Source of the DNA: Nocardia yamanashiensis NBRC 100130
GTDB lineage: Bacteria > Actinomycetota > Actinomycetes > Mycobacteriales > Mycobacteriaceae
Direction: 5' to 3'
Length of the DNA stretch: 64,000 bases
Assembly: GCF_001613325.1 (NCBI RefSeq)
Contig: NZ_BDCD01000011.1
Location: 248,001-312,000 of the forward strand
Part shown: positions 44,306-53,912 of the stretch, one piece after another
Layout: every line of letters starts with the position of its first letter
Numbering within the stretch: the first letter of the stretch is position 1
Notes under the pieces: model-generated
The model's database searches: none
The model's input: only the letters and a program-made list of their open reading frames with translations
What the model was told of the DNA's origin: nothing
Made by a program: the position numbers and the translations under genes

Positions 44306-45036
44306 CACCCGACGACATCCGAAACGCACGGTTCAAGGGCTCGCGACTGGGCCGGCGCGGTTACGACGCCGAGGACGTCGAGCTCTACCTGGACAAGGTG
44401 AGCGCCGCCATGGCCCGGGTCGCGCGGGAGAACCGGCAGCTCACGCTGACCAGCAATTCCGCCGAGCTGTCCCGGTTGCAGCGGGAGAACATGCAGCTGG
44501 CCGCCAAGAGCGAGGCCCTGCAGCTGCAGATGCAGACCATGGCGTCGGCCGGTGAGGTCGCCGAACTGCAACAGCAGCTGGCCAACGCGCACTGGGAGAT
44601 CGCCCGGCTGCAAGGCGAATTGGAGAAGGACGAGCTGGGGATCAGCGATCGCGCCGTCGCGGTGCTCAATCGCGCGCAGCTGTCCGCCGACGCCATTATC
44701 GAACAAGCCGAACAACATGCCCGCGACCTGATGGCGGTCGCGCGTGGGCAGCAGCGCGAAATGCTGCAGCAGGCAAGGGAATCCGCGGGGGCCAACCGGT
44801 TCGGCGGATACCTCGACCCGGAGACCGAGGACCAGCGCTACGAGCAGCTGCGCGCCTACTCCGACCTGCTGCGCAGCCAATTGCAGGCGATGATCCAGAC
44901 CCTCGCGGTCGAGGTCGACAAGCTGGCGCTGCTCCCGCTCCCGGGCACCACGGCCACCGCCGGTGTGCTGCCCGGTGATTCGGCCCGGCCCGCCGGGCTG
45001 ACGGTCGACGGGTCCGGATACCCGTCACCGAATTGA
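44296..45036 (+). CDS. DivIVA-domain coiled-coil protein
   Basis: Protein of 246 residues with an N-terminal DivIVA/Wag31-type domain (VTPDDIRNARFKGSRLGRRGYDAEDVELYLDKV, about 3–36), where the RxGYDxxxVxxYLD pattern is typical, then long coiled coils (RVARENRQLTLTSNSAELSRLQRENMQLAAKSEALQLQMQ; EVAELQQQLANAHWEIARLQGELEKDE; ADAIIEQAEQHARDLMAVAR). The tail is Pro/Gly-rich. Much shorter and less conserved than Wag31, so it is not the polar-growth DivIVA. Placement between two globins suggests it may scaffold or localise them. No transmembrane segment. Confidence 0.85.
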   Translation: MDVTPDDIRNARFKGSRLGRRGYDAEDVELYLDKVSAAMARVARENRQLTLTSNSAELSRLQRENMQLAAKSEALQLQMQTMASAGEVAELQQQLANAHWEIARLQGELEKDELGISDRAVAVLNRAQLSADAIIEQAEQHARDLMAVARGQQREMLQQARESAGANRFGGYLDPETEDQRYEQLRAYSDLLRSQLQAMIQTLAVEVDKLALLPLPGTTATAGVLPGDSARPAGLTVDGSGYPSPN

Positions 45037-45073
45037 TTCGTCCATGCATGGAACGGAAGTGGGGGACAGCCTC

Positions 45074-45478
45074 ATGAATATCGAAGCGTTGCAAGCCAGT
45101 TGGCAGAACGTCGAAGCCGTCGGGCCGGAAGCGGTGGAGTACTTCTACAACCACCTGTTCGAGGCGCACCCCGAGGTCCGGGGCATGTTCGCCGAGGACC
45201 TGACCGAGCAGCGGGCGCGGTTCCTGGCCGGGCTGGGCCGGATTCTCACCAATGTGCAGACCCTGGGCGAGGATCCGTCGTTCGTGCAGCAGCTGGGCCG
45301 CCATCACGCGCAGCTCGGTGTGGTGGCCGACCACTACCCGGTTGCCGGTGCTTCGCTGCTGGCCACGCTGGAGCATTTCCACGGGGACGCTTGGACTGAG
45401 GAACTGGCGCAGACCTGGGCCGCGGCCTACGGCGCGGTGGCCGATCTGATGATCGCCGCCAAGGAACCGGTCGCCTGA
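45074..45478 (+). CDS. Stand-alone bacterial globin
   Basis: Single-domain globin of 134 residues: MNIEALQASWQNVEAVGPEAVEYFYNHLFEAHPEVRGMF, proximal His in LGRHHAQLGVVADHYPVAGASLLATLEHF, C-helix LAQTWAAAYGAVADLMIAAKE. It is strikingly similar to the globin part of the protein at 43142 (for example LAQTWxxAYxAVAD and YPxAGxSLLATL), so the two arose by duplication. ATG 45074 has GGGGGA upstream; the frame runs back to 45044 but without a start context. Last gene of the operon; a terminator follows. Confidence 0.9.
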   Translation: MNIEALQASWQNVEAVGPEAVEYFYNHLFEAHPEVRGMFAEDLTEQRARFLAGLGRILTNVQTLGEDPSFVQQLGRHHAQLGVVADHYPVAGASLLATLEHFHGDAWTEELAQTWAAAYGAVADLMIAAKEPVA

Positions 45479-45501
45479 TCGGGCAATTCAGCGCGCGCGG
45501 A

Positions 45502-45536
45502 AAAGCCGGTCCCGGGTTATGCCCGAGACCGGCTTT
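45502..45536 (+). terminator. Terminator of globin–DivIVA–globin operon
   Basis: Stem AAAGCCGGTC/GACCGGCTTT with an inner CGGG/CCCG, 23 bp after the stop. It also separates the operon from the convergent phosphodiesterase gene. Confidence 0.8.
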
Positions 45537-45579
45537 GCTGTGTTGGAGACCACTTTTCGCAGGCGGGAGCTACTACCGG

Positions 45580-46674
45580 CTACTTGCCGAAGGAACCGCC
45601 GCCGGAGCCGCTGGCGACCAGGCAGAGCGGGTTGTTCACCATCAGCATTTGCGCGGAACCGGAGGTCGAACCGGTGATCCCCGAGTCGATGGCGGGGGTG
45701 TTCGGCGGCGTTGCGGAAGAATTGCCGGAACCGCCCAGGCGCATCGAGCGGCCGTCGGCGTTCGGATCGGCCGGGGCGCCCAGCAGATCCAGTACGGTCG
45801 GGGTGATATCGGCGAGGGTGTAGGCGTTGTCCTTGGCGCCGGCCGCGAAATCCGCCCCGCGCGCGATCACGAAGCTGGCTGTCTCATAGGCGCTCTGGCC
45901 GCCGTGGCCGCCTTCGGGCTTGTGCCCGTGATCGGTGGTGACCAGGATCGTCCAGCGTTCGTTCGAATGCGCGGCGGCGCGTTCGTCCACCGCCTTGGTG
46001 ATCTTGCCGACCAGGCCGTCCACCCGGTTGATGGCGTCCCGGTACGCCTGCGGCCACATGCCGCGCAGGGTGTGACCGGTGATGTCCACCTGATCCAGAT
46101 GCGTGAAGGTGAAATCGGTGCCGTCGCCGATCGCGGAGACGACCTGCCCCGCGGCATTCGAATCCGCCGTGGTCTCACAGACTCCCGCGCCGGTGGGATC
46201 GATCTGGGTGACGGTTACCTTGTCCGCCTTGGGATTTCCGGTCCGGGCGATCATGCCGATCTTGTCCCAGGTGCCGAGCGAGGCGGTGGACAGGCTCGGC
46301 TGCGCGCGCTCCAGCTGGGTGAACACCGTCGGGTAGGTGGCGAAAGGCGCTGCGGTGCAGGTGGAGTCGTTGTCCTGGATGCCGTGCTTGGTGTCCCACA
46401 CCCCGGTCAGCGCGGTGGCCCAGGAGACGCACGACATGGTGGTGTGCCCGGCGATGGAGGTCCGGGCCAGGGTGCCCTGGGCGGCCAGCAGGCCGAGGTT
46501 CGGCGCGTTGGCGGCCTCGACCTCGCTCCAGAGCGTGCCGTCGATGCCGATCACCACGACCTTGTTCACGGTGGGCGCGGCCTGGGCGGGAGCGGCGGCG
46601 GTCAGCGGGAGGGCGGCCAGCGCGGCGGCGGCGACCATGCGGTGAGTCCGGGACATGCGCGGGAACTTAACCAT
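45580..46674 (-). CDS. Secreted alkaline-phosphatase-superfamily phosphodiesterase
   Basis: Protein of 364 residues. Sec signal SRTHRMVAAAALAALPLTAAAPAQAAP (cleavage about residue 33). Phosphodiesterase/nucleotide-pyrophosphatase fold: metal Asp in VVVIGIDGTLW, nucleophile Thr in IAGHTTMSCVSWATALTG, further metal ligands in FTHLDQVDITGH and TTDHGHKPEGGHGGQSAYE. The last ~40 residues are low-complexity Ser/Gly/Thr and end GSGGGSFGK. ATG 46674 is preferred, but 46656 and 46698 are also in frame. Probably cleaves phosphodiesters or pyrophosphates outside the cell; the substrate is unknown. Right end of the accessory block. Confidence 0.85.
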   Translation of the reverse strand: MVKFPRMSRTHRMVAAAALAALPLTAAAPAQAAPTVNKVVVIGIDGTLWSEVEAANAPNLGLLAAQGTLARTSIAGHTTMSCVSWATALTGVWDTKHGIQDNDSTCTAAPFATYPTVFTQLERAQPSLSTASLGTWDKIGMIARTGNPKADKVTVTQIDPTGAGVCETTADSNAAGQVVSAIGDGTDFTFTHLDQVDITGHTLRGMWPQAYRDAINRVDGLVGKITKAVDERAAAHSNERWTILVTTDHGHKPEGGHGGQSAYETASFVIARGADFAAGAKDNAYTLADITPTVLDLLGAPADPNADGRSMRLGGSGNSSATPPNTPAIDSGITGSTSGSAQMLMVNNPLCLVASGSGGGSFGK

Positions 46675-46853
46675 GATCGAGTCACTTTCGCAGGGCAATC
46701 GGTCAAATGACCAGAAGTGGTTCCGATGTTCGGGAAAACCCGCACGTCACGGGATTGATGGCATCCGCCTACCAGGCGGTAAGCCAGGCGGAATTCACGC
46801 CCACTAAGCTTGCGCCCGTAAATCCCGGATCTCTTCCTCAGGAGTACCCCACA

Positions 46854-48452
46854 GTGAGCCAAGCAGGCCGTCCTGTTGTTCTGATCGCCGACAAGCTCGC
46901 CCAGTCGACCGTCGACGCGCTCGGCGACGGCGTCGAGGTGCGCTGGGTCGATGGACCCAACCGCCCCGAGCTGCTGGCCGCCGTGCCCGAGGCCGACGCG
47001 CTGCTGGTCCGTTCCGCGACCACCGTCGACGCCGAGGTCCTGGAAGCCGGAAAGAACCTGAAGATCGTCGCCCGCGCCGGCGTCGGCCTCGACAATGTCG
47101 ACGTGCCCGCCGCGACCGAGCGTGGCGTCATGGTCGTCAATGCGCCGACCTCCAATATCCACACCGCCGCCGAGCACGCCGTCACCCTGCTGCTGTCGGC
47201 CGCCCGCCAGATCCCGGCCGCCGACGCCACCCTGCGCGAGAAGACCTGGCAGCGCAGCAAGTTCAACGGTGTCGAGATCTTCGGCAAGACCGTCGGCGTC
47301 ATCGGCCTGGGCCGCATCGGCCAGCTGTTCGCGCAGCGTCTCGCCGCCTTCGAGACCAAGATCATCGCGTACGACCCCTACACCTCCCCGGCCCGCGCCG
47401 CGCAGCTCGGCATCGAGCTGGTCTCCCTGGACGAGGTGCTCGAGCGCGCCGACTTCATCTCCATTCACCTGCCCAAGACTCCTGAGACCAAGGGCATGCT
47501 GAACAAGGAGACCCTGGCCAAGACCAAGAAGGGCGTCATCATCGTGAACGCCGCCCGCGGTGGGCTGATCGACGAGCAGGCGCTCGCCGACGCCATCACC
47601 TCGGGTCATGTGCGCGGCGCCGGCATCGACGTGTTCGAGACCGAACCGTCCACCGACAGCCCGCTTTTCGACCTGCCGCAGGTCGTCGTCACCCCGCACC
47701 TCGGCGCTTCCACCGCCGAGGCCCAGGACCGCGCGGGCACCGATGTCGCCAAGTCGGTGCAGCTCGCCCTCGCCGGTGAGTTCGTGCCCGGCGCGGTGAA
47801 CGTCACCGGTGGTTCGGTCAACGAGACCGTCGCCCCGTGGCTGGACATCGTCCGCAAGCAGGGTGCGCTGCTGGGCGCGCTCGCCAGCGAGCTCCCGGTC
47901 TCCCTCGAGGTCCAGGTGCGCGGCGAGCTGTCCTCGGAAGACGTTGCGGTGCTGGAGCTCTCGGCGCTGCGCGGCGTCTTCTCCGCCCTCATCGAGGACT
48001 CGGTCACCTTCGTCAACGCCCCGTCGCTGGCCAAGGATCGCGGCCTGGAGGCCACCGTCACCACCGTGACCGAGAGCCCCTCGCACCGCAGCCTGGTCGA
48101 CCTGCGCGCCGTGTTCGGCGACGGCCGCACCCTGAACGTGGCCGGCACCCTGACCGAGCCCTCGCAGGTCGAGAAGATCGTCAACATCAACGGCCGCAAC
48201 TACGACATGCGCGCCGAGGGCCTGAACCTGGCCGTCCTCAACTACGAGGACAAGCCGGGCCAGCTCGGCCGCCTGGCCACCAAGCTCGGCGACGCCGGCA
48301 TCGACATCCTCGCCGCCCAGCTGACCCAGGACCTGGAAGCCGAAGGCGCCACCGTCATCCTGCGTGTCAACAAGGAGGTCCCGGCCGAGGTGCAGGCCGC
48401 GATCGCCGAAGCCGTCGGCGCGGCGAAGGTCGCCCAGGTCAACCTGGACTAG
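46854..48452 (+). CDS. serA: D-3-phosphoglycerate dehydrogenase
   Basis: SerA, 532 residues, catalyses the first step of serine synthesis. The catalytic/NAD domain has IVARAGVGLDNVDVPAA, GKTVGVIGLGRIGQLFAQRL (Rossmann), NAARGGLIDEQAL with Arg, and PHLGASTAEAQ with His/Glu. The long form's intervening domain is present, and the ACT domain LAVLNYEDKPGQLGRLATKLGDAGI lies at the end for serine feedback. GTG 46854 follows AGGAG; upstream in-frame sequence is not family-like. Followed by a terminator. Start of the conserved right-hand block. Confidence 0.97.
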   Translation: MSQAGRPVVLIADKLAQSTVDALGDGVEVRWVDGPNRPELLAAVPEADALLVRSATTVDAEVLEAGKNLKIVARAGVGLDNVDVPAATERGVMVVNAPTSNIHTAAEHAVTLLLSAARQIPAADATLREKTWQRSKFNGVEIFGKTVGVIGLGRIGQLFAQRLAAFETKIIAYDPYTSPARAAQLGIELVSLDEVLERADFISIHLPKTPETKGMLNKETLAKTKKGVIIVNAARGGLIDEQALADAITSGHVRGAGIDVFETEPSTDSPLFDLPQVVVTPHLGASTAEAQDRAGTDVAKSVQLALAGEFVPGAVNVTGGSVNETVAPWLDIVRKQGALLGALASELPVSLEVQVRGELSSEDVAVLELSALRGVFSALIEDSVTFVNAPSLAKDRGLEATVTTVTESPSHRSLVDLRAVFGDGRTLNVAGTLTEPSQVEKIVNINGRNYDMRAEGLNLAVLNYEDKPGQLGRLATKLGDAGIDILAAQLTQDLEAEGATVILRVNKEVPAEVQAAIAEAVGAAKVAQVNLD

Positions 48453-48484
48453 GAACCGCCGGGCGCGAGCCCGTAAGTGACTGC

Positions 48485-48521
48485 CACCGCGCCCCTTCCG
48501 TACCCCGGGAGGGGCGCGGTG
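48485..48521 (+). terminator. Terminator of serA
   Basis: A perfect 12-bp stem (CACCGCGCCCCT and complement) with a 13-nt loop, 32 bp after the stop codon, before leuB. Confidence 0.8.
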
Positions 48522-48648
48522 CTGTCTCGAGAGATCCGCCATATCTCAGTGGATGGGAACTGTTCGCCCTGGTGAAAGGGGTGATCGGGGTACCGGCTAG
48601 GGTGGCCTTTGTTCAGCCGGGCGTTAATTCCGAATGGAGCATTGATTC

Positions 48649-49656
48649 ATGAAACTCGCTGTCATCCCGGGCGACGGTATCGGTCCCGAGGTCATCGCCG
48701 AAGCCCTCAAGGTGCTCGACGTGGTGGTGCCCGGTGTCGAGAAGACCGAGTACGACCTGGGGGCCAAGCGGTTCCATGCGACCGGTGAGATCCTGCCGGA
48801 GAACGTGATTCCGGAACTGAAGGAGCACGACGCGATCCTGCTGGGCGCGATCGGTGATCCGTCGGTGCAGTCGGGCGTGCTGGAGCGGGGGCTGTTGCTG
48901 CGCACCCGGTTCGAGCTCGATCATCACGTGAACCTGCGGCCGTCCAAGCTGTACCCGGGCGTCTCCAGCCCGCTGGCCGCCAACCCGGACATCGACTTCG
49001 TCGTCGTGCGTGAGGGCACCGAGGGTCCGTACACCGGTACCGGTGGCGTGATCCGCGTGAACACCCCGCACGAGGTCGCGACCGAGGTCTCCACCAACAC
49101 CCGCTTCGGTGTGGAGCGTGTGGTGCGCTACGCGTTCGAGACCGCGCGCAAGCGTCGCAAGCACCTGACGCTGGTGCACAAGAACAATGTGCTCGCCTTC
49201 GCCGGTTCGCTGTGGTCGCGCACCGTCGCCGAGGTCGCCACCGAATACCCCGACATCGAAACCGCTTACCAGCACATCGATGCCGCCACCATTCACATGG
49301 TGACCGATCCGGGCCGCTTCGACGTGATCGTGACCGACAACCTGTTCGGCGACATCATCACCGACCTGGCCGCCGCCGTCTCCGGCGGTATCGGCCTGGC
49401 CGCGTCGGGCAATATCGACGCCTCGGGCACCAACCCGTCGATGTTCGAGCCGGTGCACGGTTCGGCTCCCGATATCGCTGGCCAGTCCAAGGCCGACCCG
49501 ACCGCCGCCATCCTGTCGGTCGCGCTGCTGCTGAACCACCTCGGCAAGCCCGAGGAAGCCGCCCGTATCGAGGCCGCCATCGCCAAGGACCTGGCCTCCC
49601 GCACCGGCGCCGCCTCCACCGTCGAGATCGGCACCCGGATCGCCGCCGCGATCTAG
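48649..49656 (+). CDS. leuB: 3-isopropylmalate dehydrogenase
   Basis: LeuB, 335 residues, oxidatively decarboxylates 3-isopropylmalate in leucine synthesis. [23 protein letters not shown] at the start, [22 protein letters not shown] with substrate Arg residues, [10 protein letters not shown], the metal site [31 protein letters not shown] and C-terminal [15 protein letters not shown]. The ATG is the only good start. Monocistronic between two terminators. In related corynebacteria leuB and leuCD are under the IclR-type LtbR, encoded here at 54663. Confidence 0.97.
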   Translation: MKLAVIPGDGIGPEVIAEALKVLDVVVPGVEKTEYDLGAKRFHATGEILPENVIPELKEHDAILLGAIGDPSVQSGVLERGLLLRTRFELDHHVNLRPSKLYPGVSSPLAANPDIDFVVVREGTEGPYTGTGGVIRVNTPHEVATEVSTNTRFGVERVVRYAFETARKRRKHLTLVHKNNVLAFAGSLWSRTVAEVATEYPDIETAYQHIDAATIHMVTDPGRFDVIVTDNLFGDIITDLAAAVSGGIGLAASGNIDASGTNPSMFEPVHGSAPDIAGQSKADPTAAILSVALLLNHLGKPEEAARIEAAIAKDLASRTGAASTVEIGTRIAAAI

Positions 49657-49670
49657 TTCGCCACGCTCAA

Positions 49671-49709
49671 GAACCCCTGGGTCCGAACGCAATTCGGGCC
49701 CAGGGGTTC
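49671..49709 (+). terminator. Terminator of leuB
   Basis: A 17-bp stem beginning GAACCCCTGGG (one G·U pair) with a 5-nt loop starts 15 bp after the stop codon; TTGTTTT follows. Confidence 0.85.
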
Positions 49710-49812
49710 GTTGTTTTGCCAAACATGATGGGGCCGTGAGCAATATCGCATTCATGCATTCGGATGCGAAAACTTAACGGGCGCAGTCATTCCTGATTGC
49801 GAGAAAGTTTGC

Positions 49813-50991
49813 TCAGCGGGCCGCGGCGGGGACCAGGGGCACCGCTGCCAGGGCGATCAGGGCGGTCAGGGCGTACACCAGGGGGAAGCCGGAGGCGTCG
49901 ATCAGGGCGCCGAAGACCGGGGCCACGGCCGCCGCCGCCAGATTCTGTCCGGTGTTCTGGATGCCCAGACCGCGACCGGACCAGTACGGACCGGCGATCT
50001 CGGCCACGGCCGTGAAGGCCAGACCGTTGTCGGCGACGGTGATGACCGAAGCGGCCAACATGACCGGAACGGCCAGCCACCACCAGTGCAGCCAGGACGC
50101 CACCGCCAGCCCGGCCATGGCGACCACCGCCGCGACGGCCACCGAGCGCAGCGGGCCCAGCCGGCTGCCGACCCGGTCCGACCACACGCCCGCGCCGATC
50201 CGCCCGCCCGCGCCCAGGATCTGAGCCGCCAGCACCAGGGCGCCGGCCGCCGCCAGCGACCAGCCGATATCGGTGTGCAGCCACAGCAGCGCGAAAGTCC
50301 AGATGGTGGCCTGCGGAATGACCAGCAGCACCGAGACCGCGTGAATGCGCCACAGGGTGGAATCGCCGCGATACGGATTCCCGGGACGGCCTGTCGCGCT
50401 GCCGGATTCGGGACGCGGCGGATCCACGATGCCGACCAGGCAGCCGACCGCGGCAATGCCCGCCATGATCGCGGGCACCAGCACCGCGGCCGAGAAGCCG
50501 TGTGCCGCAGCCACAGCGGGAATGCTCAGCGCGCCGATGCCGACGCCCAGCGGCTGGGCGGTCTGCCGGATGCCCATGGCCAGCCCGCGCTGATTCGGCG
50601 GGAACCAGCCGACGATGACCCGGCCGGTCGCGCCATTGGTGGAGGCCGCGCCCATACCGCCGATGAACAGCAGAATGCCCAGTGCCACATAGCCGGTCAC
50701 GTTCGCCGCCGCGACGCCCGCGACCAGCATCACCACCGGACCGGCCACCAGCACCTTGTGCTCGCCGATGCGGTCGACCACATAGCCCCAGGCGATCAGC
50801 GTGCAGCACAGGCCGACCAGCGGCATCACCACCAGCAGACCGGCGGTGGGCAGCGGCAGGCCGCGGCTCAGCAACGCGGGCAGCAGGAAGGGGGTGCCAT
50901 TGACGAAGATCGCGCTGGCGGTCTGCGCGAAGACGCCGAGCGCCAGCATGGACCACCGTTTGGTCGAGCTCATTTCCAGTACGGTAGCCAT
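49813..50991 (-). CDS. Major facilitator superfamily transporter
   Basis: Twelve-helix MFS protein of 392 residues. Helix 1 reads MLALGVFAQTASAIFVNGTPFLLPALL; loop 2–3 DRIGEHKVL and loop 8–9 GAGVWSDRVGSRLGPLRSV carry the MFS G-D-R-x-G signature. Position matches the MFS gene Rv2994 beside leuB in M. tuberculosis (from memory). Three nearby ATGs are possible; 50991 is chosen because GAGG lies 8 nt upstream. Substrate unknown. A paired TGGAACC/CCAAGA element sits upstream of the start. Confidence 0.9.
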   Translation of the reverse strand: MATVLEMSSTKRWSMLALGVFAQTASAIFVNGTPFLLPALLSRGLPLPTAGLLVVMPLVGLCCTLIAWGYVVDRIGEHKVLVAGPVVMLVAGVAAANVTGYVALGILLFIGGMGAASTNGATGRVIVGWFPPNQRGLAMGIRQTAQPLGVGIGALSIPAVAAAHGFSAAVLVPAIMAGIAAVGCLVGIVDPPRPESGSATGRPGNPYRGDSTLWRIHAVSVLLVIPQATIWTFALLWLHTDIGWSLAAAGALVLAAQILGAGGRIGAGVWSDRVGSRLGPLRSVAVAAVVAMAGLAVASWLHWWWLAVPVMLAASVITVADNGLAFTAVAEIAGPYWSGRGLGIQNTGQNLAAAAVAPVFGALIDASGFPLVYALTALIALAAVPLVPAAAR

Positions 50992-51013
50992 CGCCATCAC
51001 CTCGTGTCTCACT

Positions 51014-51043
51014 ATATGGAACCAAGATCTTACTTCTTGGAAC
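51014..51043. promoter_or_regulatory. Repeat element upstream of MFS gene
   Basis: TGGAACC occurs twice, around 51016 and 51036, and between them CCAAGA–7–TCTTGG forms an inverted repeat. It lies about 25 bp upstream of the MFS start, a likely regulator site, but no regulator is encoded beside it. Confidence 0.4.
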
Positions 51044-51304
51044 CCGCACCTTACGGTACACCTGATGCGCAAAGCTGTTTCCGGGGCACGCTGTCTATTT
51101 GCTCACACTCGATAGCCGATCTTGATCGATGGTCTTGCGGTACCGAGTTGCCTTGCGTATAAGGGCTTTTCACATCCTGCGCCGGGCGATGCGGGCGGGT
51201 ACGCCGGACCCGGCGCGGCGTTGCCGGGCGGTGCGCCGGGCCCGTCCGGACGCCGCGTCCCACCCCCGCGGTCGGGCGCGTTCGGGCAGGTCGAGGCCGG
51301 TCGA

Positions 51305-51317
51305 TAGGATGCCAAGC
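51305..51317 (+). promoter_or_regulatory. -10 box TAGGAT placed for leaderless FAH-hydrolase mRNA
   Basis: TAGGAT (51305–51310) ends 7 nt before ATG 51318, and no Shine–Dalgarno sequence lies between. Confidence 0.45.
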
Positions 51318-52091
51318 ATGCGCCTAGGTCGAGTTGCCAGCCCAGATGGAGTCGCTTTCGTCAGCATCGAAGGTGACGGTTCGGACGCCGTCGCCCGTGA
51401 AATCGCCGAACACCCGTTCGGTACACCGACGTTCACCGGTCGCCGCTGGCCGCTGGCCGACGTGCGCCTGCTCGCCCCCATCCTGGCCAGCAAGGTGATC
51501 TGCATCGGCAAGAACTACGCGGCGCACGCCGAGGAAATGGGCGGCCCGGCCCCCGCCGACCCGGTCATCTTCATGAAGCCGAACACCTCCATCATCGGCC
51601 CGAACCGGGAAATCGTGTTGCCGCCCAGCTCTTCTCAGGTCGACTACGAGGGTGAGCTGGCGATCGTGATCGGCCAGCCGTGCAAGGACATTCCGGCCGC
51701 TCGGGCCAATGAAGTGATCCTCGGTTACACCGTCGCCAACGATGTCACCGCGCGCGATCAGCAGCGCCACGACGGCCAGTGGACCCGCGCCAAGGGCTAC
51801 GACACCTTCTGCCCGCTGGGCCCGTGGATCGAGACCTCGCTGGACCCTTCGGATCTGGAGATCGTCACCGAGCTCGACGGCGTGGTGAAGCAGCGCAGCC
51901 GCACTTCACTTCTGCTGCACGATATTCCGAAGCTCATCGAATGGGTGACCACCGTGATGACGCTGCTCCCCGGCGATGTCATCCTGACCGGCACCCCCGA
52001 GGGTGTGGGTCCCGTCCAGGCCGGTCAGACCGTGTCGGTGACCGTCGAAGGCATCGGCACCCTCACCAATCCCGTTGCCGCCAAACGCTGA
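51318..52091 (+). CDS. Fumarylacetoacetate-hydrolase-family protein
   Basis: Protein of 257 residues with the FAH fold: [17 protein letters not shown] (about 57–73), [20 protein letters not shown], and the metal-binding [12 protein letters not shown], then [14 protein letters not shown] and the C-terminal [16 protein letters not shown]. Members include 2-hydroxyhepta-2,4-diene-1,7-dioate isomerases and acylpyruvases; the exact reaction is not defined. Same strand and 13 bp before gltX, matching Rv2993c–gltS in M. tuberculosis (from memory). ATG 51318 chosen by the upstream -10 box; 51309 also in frame. Confidence 0.9.
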   Translation: MRLGRVASPDGVAFVSIEGDGSDAVAREIAEHPFGTPTFTGRRWPLADVRLLAPILASKVICIGKNYAAHAEEMGGPAPADPVIFMKPNTSIIGPNREIVLPPSSSQVDYEGELAIVIGQPCKDIPAARANEVILGYTVANDVTARDQQRHDGQWTRAKGYDTFCPLGPWIETSLDPSDLEIVTELDGVVKQRSRTSLLLHDIPKLIEWVTTVMTLLPGDVILTGTPEGVGPVQAGQTVSVTVEGIGTLTNPVAAKR

Positions 52092-52104
52092 TCGAGAGAG
52101 AGAC

Positions 52105-53574
52105 ATGACTGACGTCCGCGTCCGATTCTGCCCGTCGCCCACCGGCACACCGCATGTCGGGCTGGTCCGCACCGCGCTGTTCAACTGGGCCTTCGCGCGC
52201 CATCACGGCGGCACCTTCGTCTTCCGCATCGAAGACACCGATGCCGCACGCGATTCCGAGGAGTCCTACGCCGCGATCCTGGACGCGCTGCGCTGGCTCG
52301 GCCTGACCTGGGACGAGGGGCCGGAGGTGGGCGGTCCCTATGCGCCGTACCGGCAGTCGCAGCGGCGTGACCTTCATCTCGATGTGGTGGCCAAGCTCCT
52401 GGCGGCGGGGGAGGCCTACGAATCCTTCTCCACGCCTGAGGAAGTCGAGGCCCGGCACAAGGCCGCCGGCCGCGATCCCAAGCTCGGCTACGACAACTAC
52501 GACCGCGACCTGAGCGCCGAGCAGATCGCCGCCTACAAGGCCGAGGGCCGCCCCGCGGTGATCCGCCTGCGCATGCCGGACAAGGACCTCACCTGGGTCG
52601 ACCTGGTGCGCGGCGAGACCACCTTCAAGGCCGGCGTGGTGCCCGACTTCGCGCTCACCCGCGGTAATGGCGATCCGCTCTATACGCTGGTGAACCCGGT
52701 CGACGACGCGCTCATGAAGATCACCCACGTTTTGCGCGGCGAGGATTTGCTGAGCTCCACGCCGCGGCAGATCGCGCTCTACGAGGCAATGCAGCGGATC
52801 GGTATCGCGGATTTCACTCCGCAGTTCGGTCACTTGCCGTTCGTGATGGGTCAGGGCAACAAGAAGCTGTCCAAGCGCGATCCGGAGTCGAATCTCTTCC
52901 TGCATCGCGATCGCGGGTTCATTCCGGAGGGTTTGCTGAATTATCTGGCGCTGCTCGGCTGGAGCATCGCGGATGATCATGATCTGTTCTCCATGGCGGA
53001 GATGGTCGAAGCGTTCGATATATCGAAAGTTAATTCGAACCCGGCGCGTTTCGACCAGAAGAAGGCCGACGCTCTGAACGCCGAACATATTCGGTTGCTG
53101 ACCCCCGGTGATTTTGCTCACCGGCTGCGTGAGTACCTCACGCAGCACGGTCATATCGGCGCCGAGATCGACGAGAAGGTGTTCGAAGCGGCGGCCGATC
53201 TGGTGCAGACGCGAATCGTCGTGCTGAGCGATGCCTGGGATCTGCTGAAGTTCCTCTTCGCCCCCGCCTCGGAGTTCGCCGTCGACGAGTCCGCGAAGGC
53301 CAAGAATCTGGGCGCGGATGCCGCTCCGGTACTGGCCGCCTCCATTTCCGCGCTGGACGGAGTTTCGGAATGGACCGCGGGCGCGCTCGAGGAGGCGCTC
53401 AAGAAGGCGCTCATCGAGGAGCTGGAGCTCAAGCCGCGTAAGGCGTTCGGTCCGGTGCGCGTGGCCGTCACCGGTTCGCACATCAGCCCGCCGCTCTACG
53501 AGTCGCTGGAACTGCTGGGCCGCGAACTGACCCTGCAACGGCTGCGTTCGGCCGCCGCCGGCATCGTTCAGTAG
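52105..53574 (+). CDS. gltX: Glutamyl-tRNA synthetase
   Basis: Class I synthetase of 489 residues. HIGH-type motif [22 protein letters not shown] (about 6–27), [28 protein letters not shown], and KLSKRDP (KMSKS-type). The C-terminal anticodon-binding domain is present. With GatCAB in the genome (gatB at 7125) it is expected to be non-discriminating, charging tRNA-Gln with Glu as well. ATG 52105 preceded by GAGAGAGA. The two tRNA genes for Gln and Glu lie directly downstream. Confidence 0.97.
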   Translation: MTDVRVRFCPSPTGTPHVGLVRTALFNWAFARHHGGTFVFRIEDTDAARDSEESYAAILDALRWLGLTWDEGPEVGGPYAPYRQSQRRDLHLDVVAKLLAAGEAYESFSTPEEVEARHKAAGRDPKLGYDNYDRDLSAEQIAAYKAEGRPAVIRLRMPDKDLTWVDLVRGETTFKAGVVPDFALTRGNGDPLYTLVNPVDDALMKITHVLRGEDLLSSTPRQIALYEAMQRIGIADFTPQFGHLPFVMGQGNKKLSKRDPESNLFLHRDRGFIPEGLLNYLALLGWSIADDHDLFSMAEMVEAFDISKVNSNPARFDQKKADALNAEHIRLLTPGDFAHRLREYLTQHGHIGAEIDEKVFEAAADLVQTRIVVLSDAWDLLKFLFAPASEFAVDESAKAKNLGADAAPVLAASISALDGVSEWTAGALEEALKKALIEELELKPRKAFGPVRVAVTGSHISPPLYESLELLGRELTLQRLRSAAAGIVQ

Positions 53575-53694
53575 GCTCATAAACCGGCTCTGACCAGCCG
53601 ATTTGGTATATCTGGGCTTCGGCCTGCTAATCTTCTTCTCGGCCGGAAGCGACCGGGAAGCCACACAGAGCGGCAGACCGAAAGCCCAGGTCAA

Positions 53695-53766
53695 TGGGGT
53701 ATGGTGTAATTGGCAACACAGCTGATTCTGGTTCAGCCATTCTAGGTTCGAGTCCTGGTACCCCAG
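53695..53766 (+). tRNA. trnQ: tRNA-Gln (anticodon CTG)
   Basis: 72 nt with acceptor stem TGGGGTA/TACCCCA and discriminator G. Anticodon stem GCTGA/TCAGC closes a loop TTCTGGT with anticodon CTG; T-arm GGTTCGAGTCC. No encoded CCA. It is 120 bp downstream of gltX. Confidence 0.93.
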
Positions 53767-53835
53767 CTCCGAGAGCGAAAGCTTTCGAAATTCGGAGAAG
53801 CTTCGGCGGTTTCGGCCGCCGTATTTCTCTGTCCT

Positions 53836-53908
53836 GGTCCCGTCGTCTAGCGGCCTAGGACGCCGCCCTCTCAAGGCGGTAGCGCGGGTTCAAATCCCGT
53901 CGGGACTA
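53836..53908 (+). tRNA. trnE: tRNA-Glu (anticodon CTC)
   Basis: 73 nt. Acceptor stem GGTCCCG/CGGGACT (one G·U), D-arm GTCTAGCGGCCTAGGAC, anticodon stem CCGCC/GGCGG with loop CTCTCAA (anticodon CTC), T-arm GCGGGTTCAAATCCCGT. CCA is not encoded. Lies 69 bp after tRNA-Gln. Confidence 0.95.
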
Positions 53909-53912
53909 CAAG

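Noticed and set aside
18009..46674. Prophage or integrative element in the accessory block
   Set aside because: No integrase, transposase, terminase, conjugation gene, tRNA-end duplication or terminal repeats were found.
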